32,662 nucleotides of DNA. It comes from Sphingopyxis sp. Its GTDB lineage: Bacteria > Pseudomonadota > Alphaproteobacteria > Sphingomonadales > Sphingomonadaceae. The notes beneath the pieces are model-generated. The model searched no databases, was not told where the DNA came from, and worked only from the letters and a program-made list of their open reading frames with translations. The translations under genes were made by a program, and so were the position numbers. The stretch covers positions 1 to 32,662 of the forward strand of contig NZ_JAEMQX010000036.1 in assembly GCF_016463645.1 (NCBI RefSeq), written 5' to 3'. Positions within the stretch are counted from its first letter, which is position 1, and each line of letters begins with the position of its first letter. Shown one piece after another: positions 1 to 7,441 of the stretch.

Positions 1-445
1 GCGCGACGCGCTGGCGCTGGCCGCCCGACATCTGGTCGGGCATGCGCGTCTCGAACCCGCCGAGCTTGACGAGTTCCAGCGCCTCGGCGACGCGATCCCT
101 GGCCTCGCCACCCTTCACGCCCGCGATCTTCAGCCCATAGGCGACGTTGTCGGCGACGCTCATGTGCGGAAAGACGGCGTAGCTCTGGAACACCATGTTG
201 ACCGGGCGTTTGTTCGGCGGAATGCCCGCCATATCCTGCCCGTCGATCAGGATCTTGCCTTCGGTCGGCAGTTCGAAGCCGGCGATCATGCGCAGCAAGG
301 TCGTCTTGCCGCACCCCGAAGGCCCCAGGAGCACGAAGAATTCGCCCGCGTTGATATCGAGGCTGACATTGTCGACCGCGGTCACCTTGCCGAAGCGTTT
401 CGAGACATTCTGGATCCGGATGATCGGTGTGGCGGGCTCGGTCAT
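1..445 (-). CDS. potG: Polyamine ABC transporter ATP-binding protein, N-terminal part (window edge)
   Basis: This is the ATPase of a putrescine/spermidine-type importer; it hydrolyses ATP on the cytoplasmic face to drive the two permeases encoded just upstream. About 148 N-terminal residues are visible and the gene continues past base 1. The Walker A motif GPSGCGKTT is at residues 41-49, the Q-loop glutamine is near 87 (MVFQSYAVFPHM), and the ABC signature MSGGQRQRVA starts at about 139. The Walker B, H-loop and C-terminal TOBE region lie outside the window. The ATG at 445 sits 2 bases after the TGA of the preceding permease gene, so the two are almost certainly co-translated. The family is sure. 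PotA versus PotG naming is a context call. Confidence 0.93.
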   Translation of the reverse strand, partial: MTEPATPIIRIQNVSKRFGKVTAVDNVSLDINAGEFFVLLGPSGCGKTTLLRMIAGFELPTEGKILIDGQDMAGIPPNKRPVNMVFQSYAVFPHMSVADNVAYGLKIAGVKGGEARDRVAEALELVKLGGFETRMPDQMSGGQRQRVA

Positions 446-447
446 GG

Positions 448-1293
448 TCAGTGGGTTTCCGCGATGGCTTTCACGCCCTGAAGCTTGAGCGCGACGAAGG
501 TCAGGGCGACGGTGAGGGCGATGAGCAGGGTCGAGGCGGCGTTGACCTCTGGCGTCACCGAGAAACGGACCATCGAATAGACTTTCACCGGGAAGGTGAT
601 CGTGTCGGGGCCGCTGGTGAAATAGGTGATCACGAAATCGTCGAGGCTCAAGGTGAAGGACAGCAGCGCGCCGGCGACGAGCGCCGGCTTGATGTGCGGG
701 ATCAGCACGTCGCGGAACACCTGCCACTCGCTGGCCCCGAGATCCTTCGCCGCCTCCTCCTGCTCGCGGTTGAAGGTCGCGAGGCGCGAGCGCACGACCA
801 TCGTCACGAAGGGAAAGCAGAAGGTGATGTGCGCGATGACGATCGCACCGAGGTTGAAGGGCCAGACGAGGTCGGTCGGCCAATTGAGACCTTTCGTGAA
901 GAACATCAGGAAGGCGACGCCGAGGCAGATTTCGGGAACGATGATCGGCAGCGAGATCGTGCCGTCGACCGCACCTTTCAGCGGAAAGCGGAAGCGCCAC
1001 AGCATCACCGCCGCGACCGCGCCGAGCGCGAGGCTGACGATTGTCGCGAGCGCCGCGATCGTCAGAGAGTTGACGAGCGCCTCGACGAGCTGGTCGTTGC
1101 CCAGCGCCTTTTCATAATATTTCATGGTGAAGCCGCGCCACACGACGTTGCGCTTGCTGTCGTTGAAGCTGAAGATCACCAGCACGATCAGCGGCGCATA
1201 GAGGAAAACCATCACCGCGCCGACCCACAGGCGCATCCACAGGGTGCGGCTATATTCGAGCGGTGCGCGCGGTGTGCGGGCGAAGAGCGCCAT
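448..1293 (-). CDS. potI: Polyamine ABC transporter permease, PotI/PotC type
   Basis: Inner-membrane permease of 281 residues, the second of the pair that forms the translocation channel. About six hydrophobic segments are visible: the first at roughly residues 27-47 (VMVFLYAPLIVLVIFSF) and the last near the C-terminus (STLLIALTVALTFVALKL). The EAA loop that contacts the ATPase is recognisable as EEEAAKDLGASEWQVFRDVLIP, with the usual A-x-D-L-G core. The length matches PotC/PotI. Its ATG shares one base with the TGA of the upstream permease (TGATG), which indicates translational coupling. The substrate is inferred from the neighbouring gamma-glutamylation enzymes. Confidence 0.93.
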   Translation of the reverse strand: MALFARTPRAPLEYSRTLWMRLWVGAVMVFLYAPLIVLVIFSFNDSKRNVVWRGFTMKYYEKALGNDQLVEALVNSLTIAALATIVSLALGAVAAVMLWRFRFPLKGAVDGTISLPIIVPEICLGVAFLMFFTKGLNWPTDLVWPFNLGAIVIAHITFCFPFVTMVVRSRLATFNREQEEAAKDLGASEWQVFRDVLIPHIKPALVAGALLSFTLSLDDFVITYFTSGPDTITFPVKVYSMVRFSVTPEVNAASTLLIALTVALTFVALKLQGVKAIAETH

Positions 1294-2198
1294 CAGTGCA
1301 CCTCCGGCACTTTGCGGCGCATCGATTGCAGCGCGATCAGGATGAACATCGCATAGATGAGCAGGAAGGACAGGGCGGCGCCGAAGGGCCAGTCATTCGC
1401 CTTCTTGAACTGGCGTTCGATGACGTTGGCGATCATCTGGCTGTCGGTCCCGCCCATCAGGTCGGGCGTGAGATAGGCGCCGAGTGCGGGGATCAGTGTG
1501 ATCATCACGCCCGCGACGATCCCCGGTGCCGCGAGCGGCACGACGATCCGCATGATCGTACGGAAATGCCCGGCGCCAAGGTCGAGGCTGGCCTCGATCA
1601 GGCTGCGATCGAGGCGATCGAGCGCGGCGTAGAGCGGCAGCACCATGAAGGGCAGGTGGACATAGACAAGGCCCAGCACGACCGCGAAATTGTTGAAGAG
1701 AAGCTGCACCGGCTCCCATGTCGGGAGCGGCTGGAGCCCGACGAGGGTCTTTACCCAGCTCGTCCCCTCCCACAGCGCGCCGAGCCCCTTGTTGGCATAG
1801 CCTTGCGATCCGAGCAGGATCATCAGAGCATAGGTCCGGACGAGCAGATTGGTCCAGAAGGGCAGCATGATGCCGAGCAGCAGCCACGGCCGCCATTTTT
1901 CGCTGGCAAAGGTGATCGCCATCGCCACGGGAAAACCGACGATCAGGCAGATCAGCGTGACGAGCGCCGCGACCGCAAAGCTTTTGCCGAAGATGGTGAG
2001 GTAGAGCCACTCGGTGGCGCGCTTGTAATTGTCGAGCGTGCCCGAAATGTCGATTTCGGTCAGACCCCTGTTCTCACCGAAGCTGTAAAGCCAGACGATC
2101 GCCATGGGGACGACGAAGAAAGCGATGACCCAGAAGAGCGTGGGCAGCGATACCGCTGCGAAAACCCGCCTGTTCGTCTTCCAGTCCTGTTCGGCCAT
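1293..2198 (-). CDS. potH: Polyamine ABC transporter permease, PotH/PotB type
   Basis: First permease of the importer, 301 residues from the chosen start. The reading frame is open further upstream, but the ATG at 2198 (MAEQDWKTNRR) is preferred: the upstream extension is Arg-rich and overlaps the end of the binding-protein gene, and a purine-rich GAAGGGGG lies just before the ATG. A long first membrane segment (PTLFWVIAFFVVPMAIVWLY) is followed by the PotB-like block LPFWTNLLVRTYALMILLG and by an EAA loop containing EASLDLGAGHFRTIMRIVVP. The gene follows the binding-protein gene after 26 bases, which include a small stem-loop (2203-2216), and overlaps the next permease gene by one base. Confidence 0.92.
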   Translation of the reverse strand: MAEQDWKTNRRVFAAVSLPTLFWVIAFFVVPMAIVWLYSFGENRGLTEIDISGTLDNYKRATEWLYLTIFGKSFAVAALVTLICLIVGFPVAMAITFASEKWRPWLLLGIMLPFWTNLLVRTYALMILLGSQGYANKGLGALWEGTSWVKTLVGLQPLPTWEPVQLLFNNFAVVLGLVYVHLPFMVLPLYAALDRLDRSLIEASLDLGAGHFRTIMRIVVPLAAPGIVAGVMITLIPALGAYLTPDLMGGTDSQMIANVIERQFKKANDWPFGAALSFLLIYAMFILIALQSMRRKVPEVH

Positions 2199-2202
2199 CC
2201 CC

Positions 2203-2216
2203 CGAAGCCCCCTTCG
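2203..2216 (-). promoter_or_regulatory. Small intercistronic stem-loop over the potH ribosome-binding region
   Basis: In the 26 bases between the binding-protein stop and the potH start, CGAAG and CTTCG form a 5-bp stem with a 4-base loop. On the minus strand the GAAGGGGG that would act as the potH Shine-Dalgarno lies within it. Stem-loops at this position are common in ABC operons, where they favour expression of the binding protein over the permeases. That role is inferred here, not shown. Confidence 0.45.
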
Positions 2217-2224
2217 CCGGACCG

Positions 2225-3331
2225 TCAGGCGGCCCGCACGCGCGTGAAGGCCTCCTCGTAGAGCGGCTGCAACTCGGGATTGAAGCGTGCATATTCGCAT
2301 TTCGCCAGCACGTCGGCCGGCGGGAAAATGACCGGATTATTCTTGTAGCTGTCGGGCATCAGCGCCTTTGCCGCGCTGTTCGGGGTCGGGAAGAGGATCG
2401 TCTCGGTGATCTTCTTGTCGACCTCCGCGTCGAGAATATAGTTGATGAACGCGTGCGCATTCTTCGGATGGGGTGCCCCCTTCGGGATGCAGAGATTGTC
2501 CGAATTGAGCTGGCTGCCTTCCTTGGGAACGATGAAGTCGATGTCCTTGTCCTCGACCATCGCCTGCGCAATGTCGCCGTTATACTCGAGCACGACGTCG
2601 CAATCGCCCTTCAGCAGAAGGTCCTGTCCGTCATCCTCGTGGAATTTTTTAACATTGGGCTTTTGCTTGATCATCATCTTTTCGATCGTCGTGATGTCGG
2701 CGGGGGTCAGCGCATTGACCGATTTGCCGAGATATTTGCCATAGAGGCGGAACATGTCGCCAGCCTCCGAAAGCCACGCGATACGGCCGGCATATTCGGT
2801 GCTGTCAAACAGGACCTTCCAGCTGTCGGGCGGCGACGACACTTTCGATTTGCGGTAGCCGATACCGAGCGCGAGCCATGTGTAGGGCATCGAATATTTG
2901 CGCTGGAGGTCATATTCGACGTTGATGTAGGCGGGATCGATATTCTTCTTGTTCGGAATCTGCGCATGATCGAGCGGCAGCAGCATGCCGGCCTTGCTCA
3001 TGCGTTCGACGAAGTCGTTCGAGGGGACGATGACGTCGTACCCCGGGTTGCCGGCCTTGAACTTGGCGAACAGCACGTCGTTGCTGTCGAACAGGTCCAT
3101 CGTGACGTCGACACCGGTCGCTTCCTTGAAATCGTCGAGCGTATTCTCGCCGATATAGGTGTCCCAGTTGTAGAAGTTGAGCTTGGCTTCCTCGCCGTTC
3201 GCGAGCTTCCTGCCTTCGCCCTTGCTACACGCGGCGAGACCGCCGAAGCTGATCCCGATGGCCGCGACCCCCATCGCTTGCAGCAGCGACCGGCGCCCCC
3301 GGGTTTGCTTGATCAGTTCCATCGGATCCAT
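2225..3331 (-). CDS. potF: Periplasmic polyamine-binding lipoprotein, PotF/PotD type, with a Tat-like signal
   Basis: Substrate-binding component, 368 residues, that delivers putrescine or a related polyamine to the permeases. The start at 3331 (MDPMELIKQ) is supported by GGGAGG about six bases upstream. The N-terminus carries RGRRSLLQ (residues 11-18), a hydrophobic stretch and a lipobox LAAC with Cys35. This looks like a lipoprotein signal that could use the Tat route. The mature part has the PotD/PotF pattern: LNFYNWDTYIGENTLDDF, then GYDVIVPSNDFVERM, YTWLALGIGYR and a late LCIPKGAPHPKNAHAFINY. A 91-base gap separates it from the upstream GS-like gene, so a separate promoter is possible. 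Ligand specificity cannot be read from the sequence. Confidence 0.92.
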   Translation of the reverse strand: MDPMELIKQTRGRRSLLQAMGVAAIGISFGGLAACSKGEGRKLANGEEAKLNFYNWDTYIGENTLDDFKEATGVDVTMDLFDSNDVLFAKFKAGNPGYDVIVPSNDFVERMSKAGMLLPLDHAQIPNKKNIDPAYINVEYDLQRKYSMPYTWLALGIGYRKSKVSSPPDSWKVLFDSTEYAGRIAWLSEAGDMFRLYGKYLGKSVNALTPADITTIEKMMIKQKPNVKKFHEDDGQDLLLKGDCDVVLEYNGDIAQAMVEDKDIDFIVPKEGSQLNSDNLCIPKGAPHPKNAHAFINYILDAEVDKKITETILFPTPNSAAKALMPDSYKNNPVIFPPADVLAKCEYARFNPELQPLYEEAFTRVRAA

Positions 3332-3422
3332 GTGCAGCCTCCCTGTTTGTGACGCCAAGCTGACTCAATAAGGGCGGCTTGAAAAGTGCTTTTTTGCGTC
3401 GCACCAAAAATCCTTGAAACAT
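3332..3422 (-). promoter_or_regulatory. Leader/promoter gap upstream of the polyamine importer
   Basis: This 91-base gap is the largest inside the leftward polyamine run and is more AT-rich than its surroundings. On the minus strand it holds TTTTTGGTGCGACGC followed by an A-run and GCAC, giving an imperfect GTGC/GCAC inverted repeat about 55-75 bases before the potF start. No convincing -35/-10 pair or sigma-54 element could be assigned. It may hold an importer-specific promoter or operator, or only a leader. Confidence 0.3.
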
Positions 3423-4814
3423 TCATGCGTTGCGCAGGTACCAGTCGTAATCAAGCGTCGGGACGACGCTGAAATAATTGTCCTGCTCGACGCGCTTCAC
3501 GATGCTGAACATGTCGACGAAGCGGTCGCCGAGATAGTCGCGCATGAGCGCGGATGCATGGAAGCGGTCGACCGCGGCGAACCAGTTCGACGGCGGTTTG
3601 TCGTCGCCCGAATTGTCGCGGTCGTAGCCGTTGCCGACGACCGCCGTACCGGGGTCGGCCTTGGTCGTCATTCCATGGTGCATGCCCGCGAGCACGGCGG
3701 CGACGGCGAGATAGGGGTTGGCGTCAGCGCCGCACGCGCGATGTTCGACATGGCGGCTCGGCGGCGGGCCGGCGGGAATGCGAAACGAGACGGTGCGGTT
3801 GTTGACGCCCCAGGTCGGCGCGACGGGAGCGTAGCTGTTCGCCCTGAAGCGGCGATAGCTGTTCGCGTGCGGGGCGAAGAGCGCGAAGCCGTCGCCGACG
3901 CTGCCGATCATGCCGCCGATCGCGTGGCGGAGCGCGGGGGTACCTTCGGGGTCGTCGCTGGCGAAGATGTTCGCGCCCGTGTCGTCGTTGACCGAGACGT
4001 GGATGTGCATGCCGCTGCCCGCCTGATCGGCGAACGGCTTGGCCATGAAGGTCGCTTCGAGACCCTGCTGCTGTGCGATCGCCTTGACGAGCCTCTTGTA
4101 CATGATCGCGTCGTCGCAGGCGCGCAGCGCGTCGGGCTTGTGGCGGAGGGTTAGCTCGAACTGACCGGGGGCGAATTCGGAGATGGCGCTTTCGAGCGGC
4201 AGGCCCTGCGCGTCGGTCGCGGCGTAGAGCGCGTCGAAGAAAGGACGGAAATCGTCGAGTTCGCGCAGGCCATAGACCTCGACATTGCGCGGGGTGTCGC
4301 GGCTGTAGTCGGGACGGGCGGGGCGGACGCGGCCGTCGCGCGCGCGGCGCGGGTCGACGAGATAGAATTCGAGTTCGACCGCGAGCACCGGGGTCAGACC
4401 GTCGGCGGTGAAGCGGTCGACGACACGGCCGAGGACATGGCGCGGGTCGAGGTCGTGGGGGGTGCCGTCGAGCTCGTAGAAATCGACGAGGAACTGCGCG
4501 GCATGATCGCCGCCCCATGGCGTGCGGACGAGCGTGCCGGGGATCGGCTTCATCGAGCGGTCGGCGTCGCCATCCTCCCAGACGAGTCCGGTTTCGACCG
4601 TGTCCTGCCCGGTGATGTCGACGACGGTGATCGAACCCGGGAACATGCGGCCGCTTTCATAAACGGCCATCACCTCATGCTGACGAAGGCGCTTTCCACG
4701 CGGCACGCCGCCGAAATCGGTGTAGATCATCTCGATCGAATCGACGTCGGGGTTCGCCTTGAAAAAGGCCTCGGCCTCCGACCGCGGCGCGATCACGCCC
4801 GATGACTTCGACAT
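3423..4814 (-). CDS. puuA: Gamma-glutamylputrescine synthetase-like enzyme (glutamine synthetase family)
   Basis: A 463-residue member of the glutamine synthetase fold. In the Puu route such enzymes join glutamate to putrescine with ATP, masking the amine before oxidation. Visible GS landmarks are the metal-binding ELEFYL block (Glu147, Glu149), ISEFAPGQFELTL, the ATP/glutamate block GSGMHIHVSVN, NSYRRF, and the C-terminal NRTVSFRIP with HVEHRACGADANPYLA. It lacks the N-terminal and adenylylation features of true GlnA. An AGAGGGG lies just before the ATG, which is 7 bases after the aminotransferase stop, so it belongs to the same transcript. A second GS-like gene lies at 7442-8788; the two are clearly different, so they may act on different amines. 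Confidence 0.88.
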   Translation of the reverse strand: MSKSSGVIAPRSEAEAFFKANPDVDSIEMIYTDFGGVPRGKRLRQHEVMAVYESGRMFPGSITVVDITGQDTVETGLVWEDGDADRSMKPIPGTLVRTPWGGDHAAQFLVDFYELDGTPHDLDPRHVLGRVVDRFTADGLTPVLAVELEFYLVDPRRARDGRVRPARPDYSRDTPRNVEVYGLRELDDFRPFFDALYAATDAQGLPLESAISEFAPGQFELTLRHKPDALRACDDAIMYKRLVKAIAQQQGLEATFMAKPFADQAGSGMHIHVSVNDDTGANIFASDDPEGTPALRHAIGGMIGSVGDGFALFAPHANSYRRFRANSYAPVAPTWGVNNRTVSFRIPAGPPPSRHVEHRACGADANPYLAVAAVLAGMHHGMTTKADPGTAVVGNGYDRDNSGDDKPPSNWFAAVDRFHASALMRDYLGDRFVDMFSIVKRVEQDNYFSVVPTLDYDWYLRNA

Positions 4815-4821
4815 CGCCCCT

Positions 4822-6165
4822 CTACTCCTTCAACGCTCTTGTGCAGTCGGCGAAGGCGCCGACAAGCCGGTCGATCTGATCGTCCGACGTGACCGGGCTC
4901 ACCAACATCATATTGTGGAACGGCGCCAGCAAAATCCCGCGATTGGCGAGGAAGAGGTGGATCGCCGCCTCGAGTTCCGGGTGCATGGCTGCCTTCGCCT
5001 CGCCGCCATTGCGGGGCGGGTTGGGGCAGGTCAGGAATTCCGCGCGCGCGCCGGCCTGCGTAACGTGCCAGTCGAGGCCGGCGTTGTCGATTTCGGCTTC
5101 GAGGCCGGCGACGAGCCGCGCGGCACCGCGCCGCATATGGTCATAGGCGGCGGGTGTGATGACGTCGGTCAGCATGGCATCCATCGCGGTGATTGCGAGG
5201 GCGTTGGCCGATAGCGTCGTTCCGATGCCGCTGTGCCCCGAAGGGCGAGATGCGTTGAGTGCCGCCATCCGTCCGGCAACCCCGGCCGAAAAGCCGTAGA
5301 CCGCGCAGGGGACGCCACCACCGATCGACTTGCCGACCACCATCAGATCGGGCGTCGGGCCGTGGGTGACGCCATGGCCGCCATATCCCGACGAGATGGT
5401 GTGCGTTTCGTCGAAGACGAGCAGCGTCCCGGTCGCGTCGCATAGCTTGCGCAGCGTCTGGAGGAAGCCCGGCGCATCGCGCACCATGCCGACGTTGGTC
5501 ATCACCGGTTCGGCGAGCACGCATGCGATATCGCCGCCACGAAGCGCAGCCGCCAGCGCTTCTTCGTCGTTGAATTCGATCACGGTCGTCGTGTCGCGAA
5601 GGTCGTGGACTTGGCCGATCAGACTCGCGCGCATTGCCGGCGTGCCGCCTGTCAGGTCCACGAACGCGTCGTCGACCGCGCCGTGATAGGCGCCGTTGAA
5701 GGTCAGTATCTTGCGCCTCCCGCTGATCCCTCTGCACCAGCGGATGATGGCACGATTGGCTTCGCTCGCGGTTGTGGTCACCTGCCATTGCGGCAGGCCG
5801 AACATCGCCGCGAGCCGTTCCGACAGCGCGGCGCCGCGTCCGGTCGGGAGCATATAGCTCAAACCTTCGCCGGCTTGTCTGGCGAGGGCGACAGCGAGGG
5901 CGGGGGGCGAGTGACCGAACAGGCTGGCGGTATCGCCGAGGCAGAAATCATCGTAGGTCTGGCCGTCGATGCTCGTGAGCGTTGCGTCGTTTGCCGATGC
6001 GGCGACGACCGGCACCGGGCTCGGCCAATCCTTCATCCAGTGGAAGGGAACCGACTGGAACCAGCCGGTCGCCGCCGCCTGATGCGTGAAGGCGCGCGGA
6101 TTGACGGCACGGAAGCGATCGGCCTCGCGCGCAGCGACACGTGCGATGGCGCTGCCGGAAATCAC
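4822..6165 (-). CDS. Class III PLP aminotransferase, glutamate-1-semialdehyde-mutase-like
   Basis: PLP-dependent aminotransferase of 447 residues. It resembles the HemL/GSAM branch more than GabT: residues 131-162 (TTASEANRAIIRWCR, then KILTFNGAYHG) align with the GSAM pattern of substrate loop and FEGCYHGH. The PLP site is FDETHT with Asp252, and the Schiff-base lysine is Lys279 in VVGKSIGGG. The frame is open to an ATG at 6228, but the GTG at 6165 is preferred: it forms a GTGA overlap with the stop of the upstream oxidoreductase and has GAAGGA ten bases upstream. It is therefore translationally coupled to the PuuB-like gene. The substrate is unknown. A role in haem synthesis is unlikely given the context; an amine- or aminoaldehyde-derived product of polyamine breakdown is the reasonable guess. 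Confidence 0.85.
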   Translation of the reverse strand: MISGSAIARVAAREADRFRAVNPRAFTHQAAATGWFQSVPFHWMKDWPSPVPVVAASANDATLTSIDGQTYDDFCLGDTASLFGHSPPALAVALARQAGEGLSYMLPTGRGAALSERLAAMFGLPQWQVTTTASEANRAIIRWCRGISGRRKILTFNGAYHGAVDDAFVDLTGGTPAMRASLIGQVHDLRDTTTVIEFNDEEALAAALRGGDIACVLAEPVMTNVGMVRDAPGFLQTLRKLCDATGTLLVFDETHTISSGYGGHGVTHGPTPDLMVVGKSIGGGVPCAVYGFSAGVAGRMAALNASRPSGHSGIGTTLSANALAITAMDAMLTDVITPAAYDHMRRGAARLVAGLEAEIDNAGLDWHVTQAGARAEFLTCPNPPRNGGEAKAAMHPELEAAIHLFLANRGILLAPFHNMMLVSPVTSDDQIDRLVGAFADCTRALKE

Positions 6166-7427
6166 CCGAGTTTGTCCTTCATCGCATAGTAGAAAAGGCC
6201 CAATGTCGCGAGCGGTCTGCGCAACCATTTGCCGCCGGGAAATGGTTTTGCCGGAAGGCTGGCGAGGATGTCGAAGCGCTCGGCGGTCCCCGCCATCGCC
6301 TCGGCGATCAGTTCGCCGGCGAGAGTCGTGACCAGTGCGCCGTGGCCCGAAAAGCCGTGCGCATAAAAGACATTGCCGTGGCGACCGATATGCGGCAGCC
6401 GGTTCATCGTCACCGCGACCGCGCCGCCCCAGCCAAAATCGATCCTCGCATCGGCAATTTGCGGAAAGACTTCAGCCATGAAGGGCCGAACGAAGGCGGC
6501 GATATCGCGCGGCGGCGTTTGCGAATAACGCTCGCCGCCACCGAAGATCAGCCGCTTGTCGGCCGAGAGACGGAAATAGTCGAGTACGAAACGGCTGTCG
6601 GCCACAGCGGCGTTGCTCGGGAGCAGCGAACCGGCATTCGCGAGCGGCGCGGTTGCGATATTATAGTTCATGATCGGCACGGTGTAGCGGCCGAGGTCGG
6701 GTTCGAGCTCGCCGATCCAGCTGTCGGTCGCGTCGATGAAATAGCGCGCCTCTATCGCTGACCGGTCAAGAAACAGTCGACTACCGTTGCCGTCCAGTAT
6801 CCGGTTTGCACGCTGCCCCTGAAGAATCCGGACACCGGCCGCTTCGGCGGCTTTCGCCAAACCGATCGCGTAGTTGAGCGGATGAAAATGACCACCCTGC
6901 GGGTCGTGGATGCCGCCATGATAAAGCGGGCTTGCGATGTGGGCGGCCATTCCGGCCTTTGCGATCACGTCGGTTTCATAGCCGTGGCGTTTGCCCAGAT
7001 AGTCGGCTTCGCGCCGCATCGTATCGAAATCTTTAGGTGTCCACGCGGCTTCCAGATGTCCTGCCTTGAGGTCGCAGTCGATGCCATGTTTGGCGATCCG
7101 GTTCTTTACGCGGTTGTCGCGCCAGCAAAGATCGAACAGCGCATCGGCGCGTTCGCGACCGAATTCGGCCTCGAGTTCGGAAGCCGGCCAGCGAAGGCCC
7201 GGGATCAACTGCCCGCCGTTACGTCCCGATGCGCCGAAGCCGACCCTTTCCGCTTCGACCAGAATTACCGAAAAGCCCCTCTCGGCACAGGCAAGGGCGG
7301 CCGACAGACCGGTAAAGCCGCCGCCGATCACAGCGACGTCGCAGACATACGCGCCCACCATGTCGGTATCCGCGAGCCAATCGTGCGCGGTGGCGGCATA
7401 ATAGCTGTTGTTCAGCGGATCAGTCAT
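6162..7427 (-). CDS. puuB: FAD-dependent amine oxidoreductase, gamma-glutamylputrescine oxidase-like
   Basis: A 421-residue DAO-family flavoprotein, close to the usual length of PuuB. It would oxidise the gamma-glutamylated amine to the aldehyde with release of ammonia and peroxide. The FAD-binding GGGFTG is at residues 35-40 in a classic beta-alpha-beta start (VAVIGGGFTGLSAALACAERG), followed by GFGASGRNGGQLIPG. The C-terminal HGFSGHGALVTTLAGELIAEAM is typical of the second FAD contact in this family. The ATG at 7427 was chosen because the longer open frame upstream is Arg-rich and overlaps the preceding gene. No strong ribosome-binding site is visible. It starts 14 bases after the GS-like gene and overlaps the aminotransferase gene by four bases. 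Confidence 0.87.
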   Translation of the reverse strand: MTDPLNNSYYAATAHDWLADTDMVGAYVCDVAVIGGGFTGLSAALACAERGFSVILVEAERVGFGASGRNGGQLIPGLRWPASELEAEFGRERADALFDLCWRDNRVKNRIAKHGIDCDLKAGHLEAAWTPKDFDTMRREADYLGKRHGYETDVIAKAGMAAHIASPLYHGGIHDPQGGHFHPLNYAIGLAKAAEAAGVRILQGQRANRILDGNGSRLFLDRSAIEARYFIDATDSWIGELEPDLGRYTVPIMNYNIATAPLANAGSLLPSNAAVADSRFVLDYFRLSADKRLIFGGGERYSQTPPRDIAAFVRPFMAEVFPQIADARIDFGWGGAVAVTMNRLPHIGRHGNVFYAHGFSGHGALVTTLAGELIAEAMAGTAERFDILASLPAKPFPGGKWLRRPLATLGLFYYAMKDKLG

Positions 7428-7441
7428 GGCCCGGCGGCGGG

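Noticed and set aside
427..3352. Several long plus-strand frames (427-1356, 1263-2261, 2453-3352) opposite the polyamine importer.
   Set aside because: They mirror the codons of the permease and binding-protein genes, show charged low-complexity sequence, and have no recognisable domain.
3332..3422. A sigma-54 promoter before potF (TTGGTGCG on the minus strand).
   Set aside because: The -24-like half is only partial and no GC element occurs at the required spacing.
4822..6228. ATG start at 6228 for the HemL-like aminotransferase.
   Set aside because: The GTG at 6165 has a better ribosome-binding site and an exact GTGA overlap. The extra 21 residues are the oxidoreductase end out of frame.
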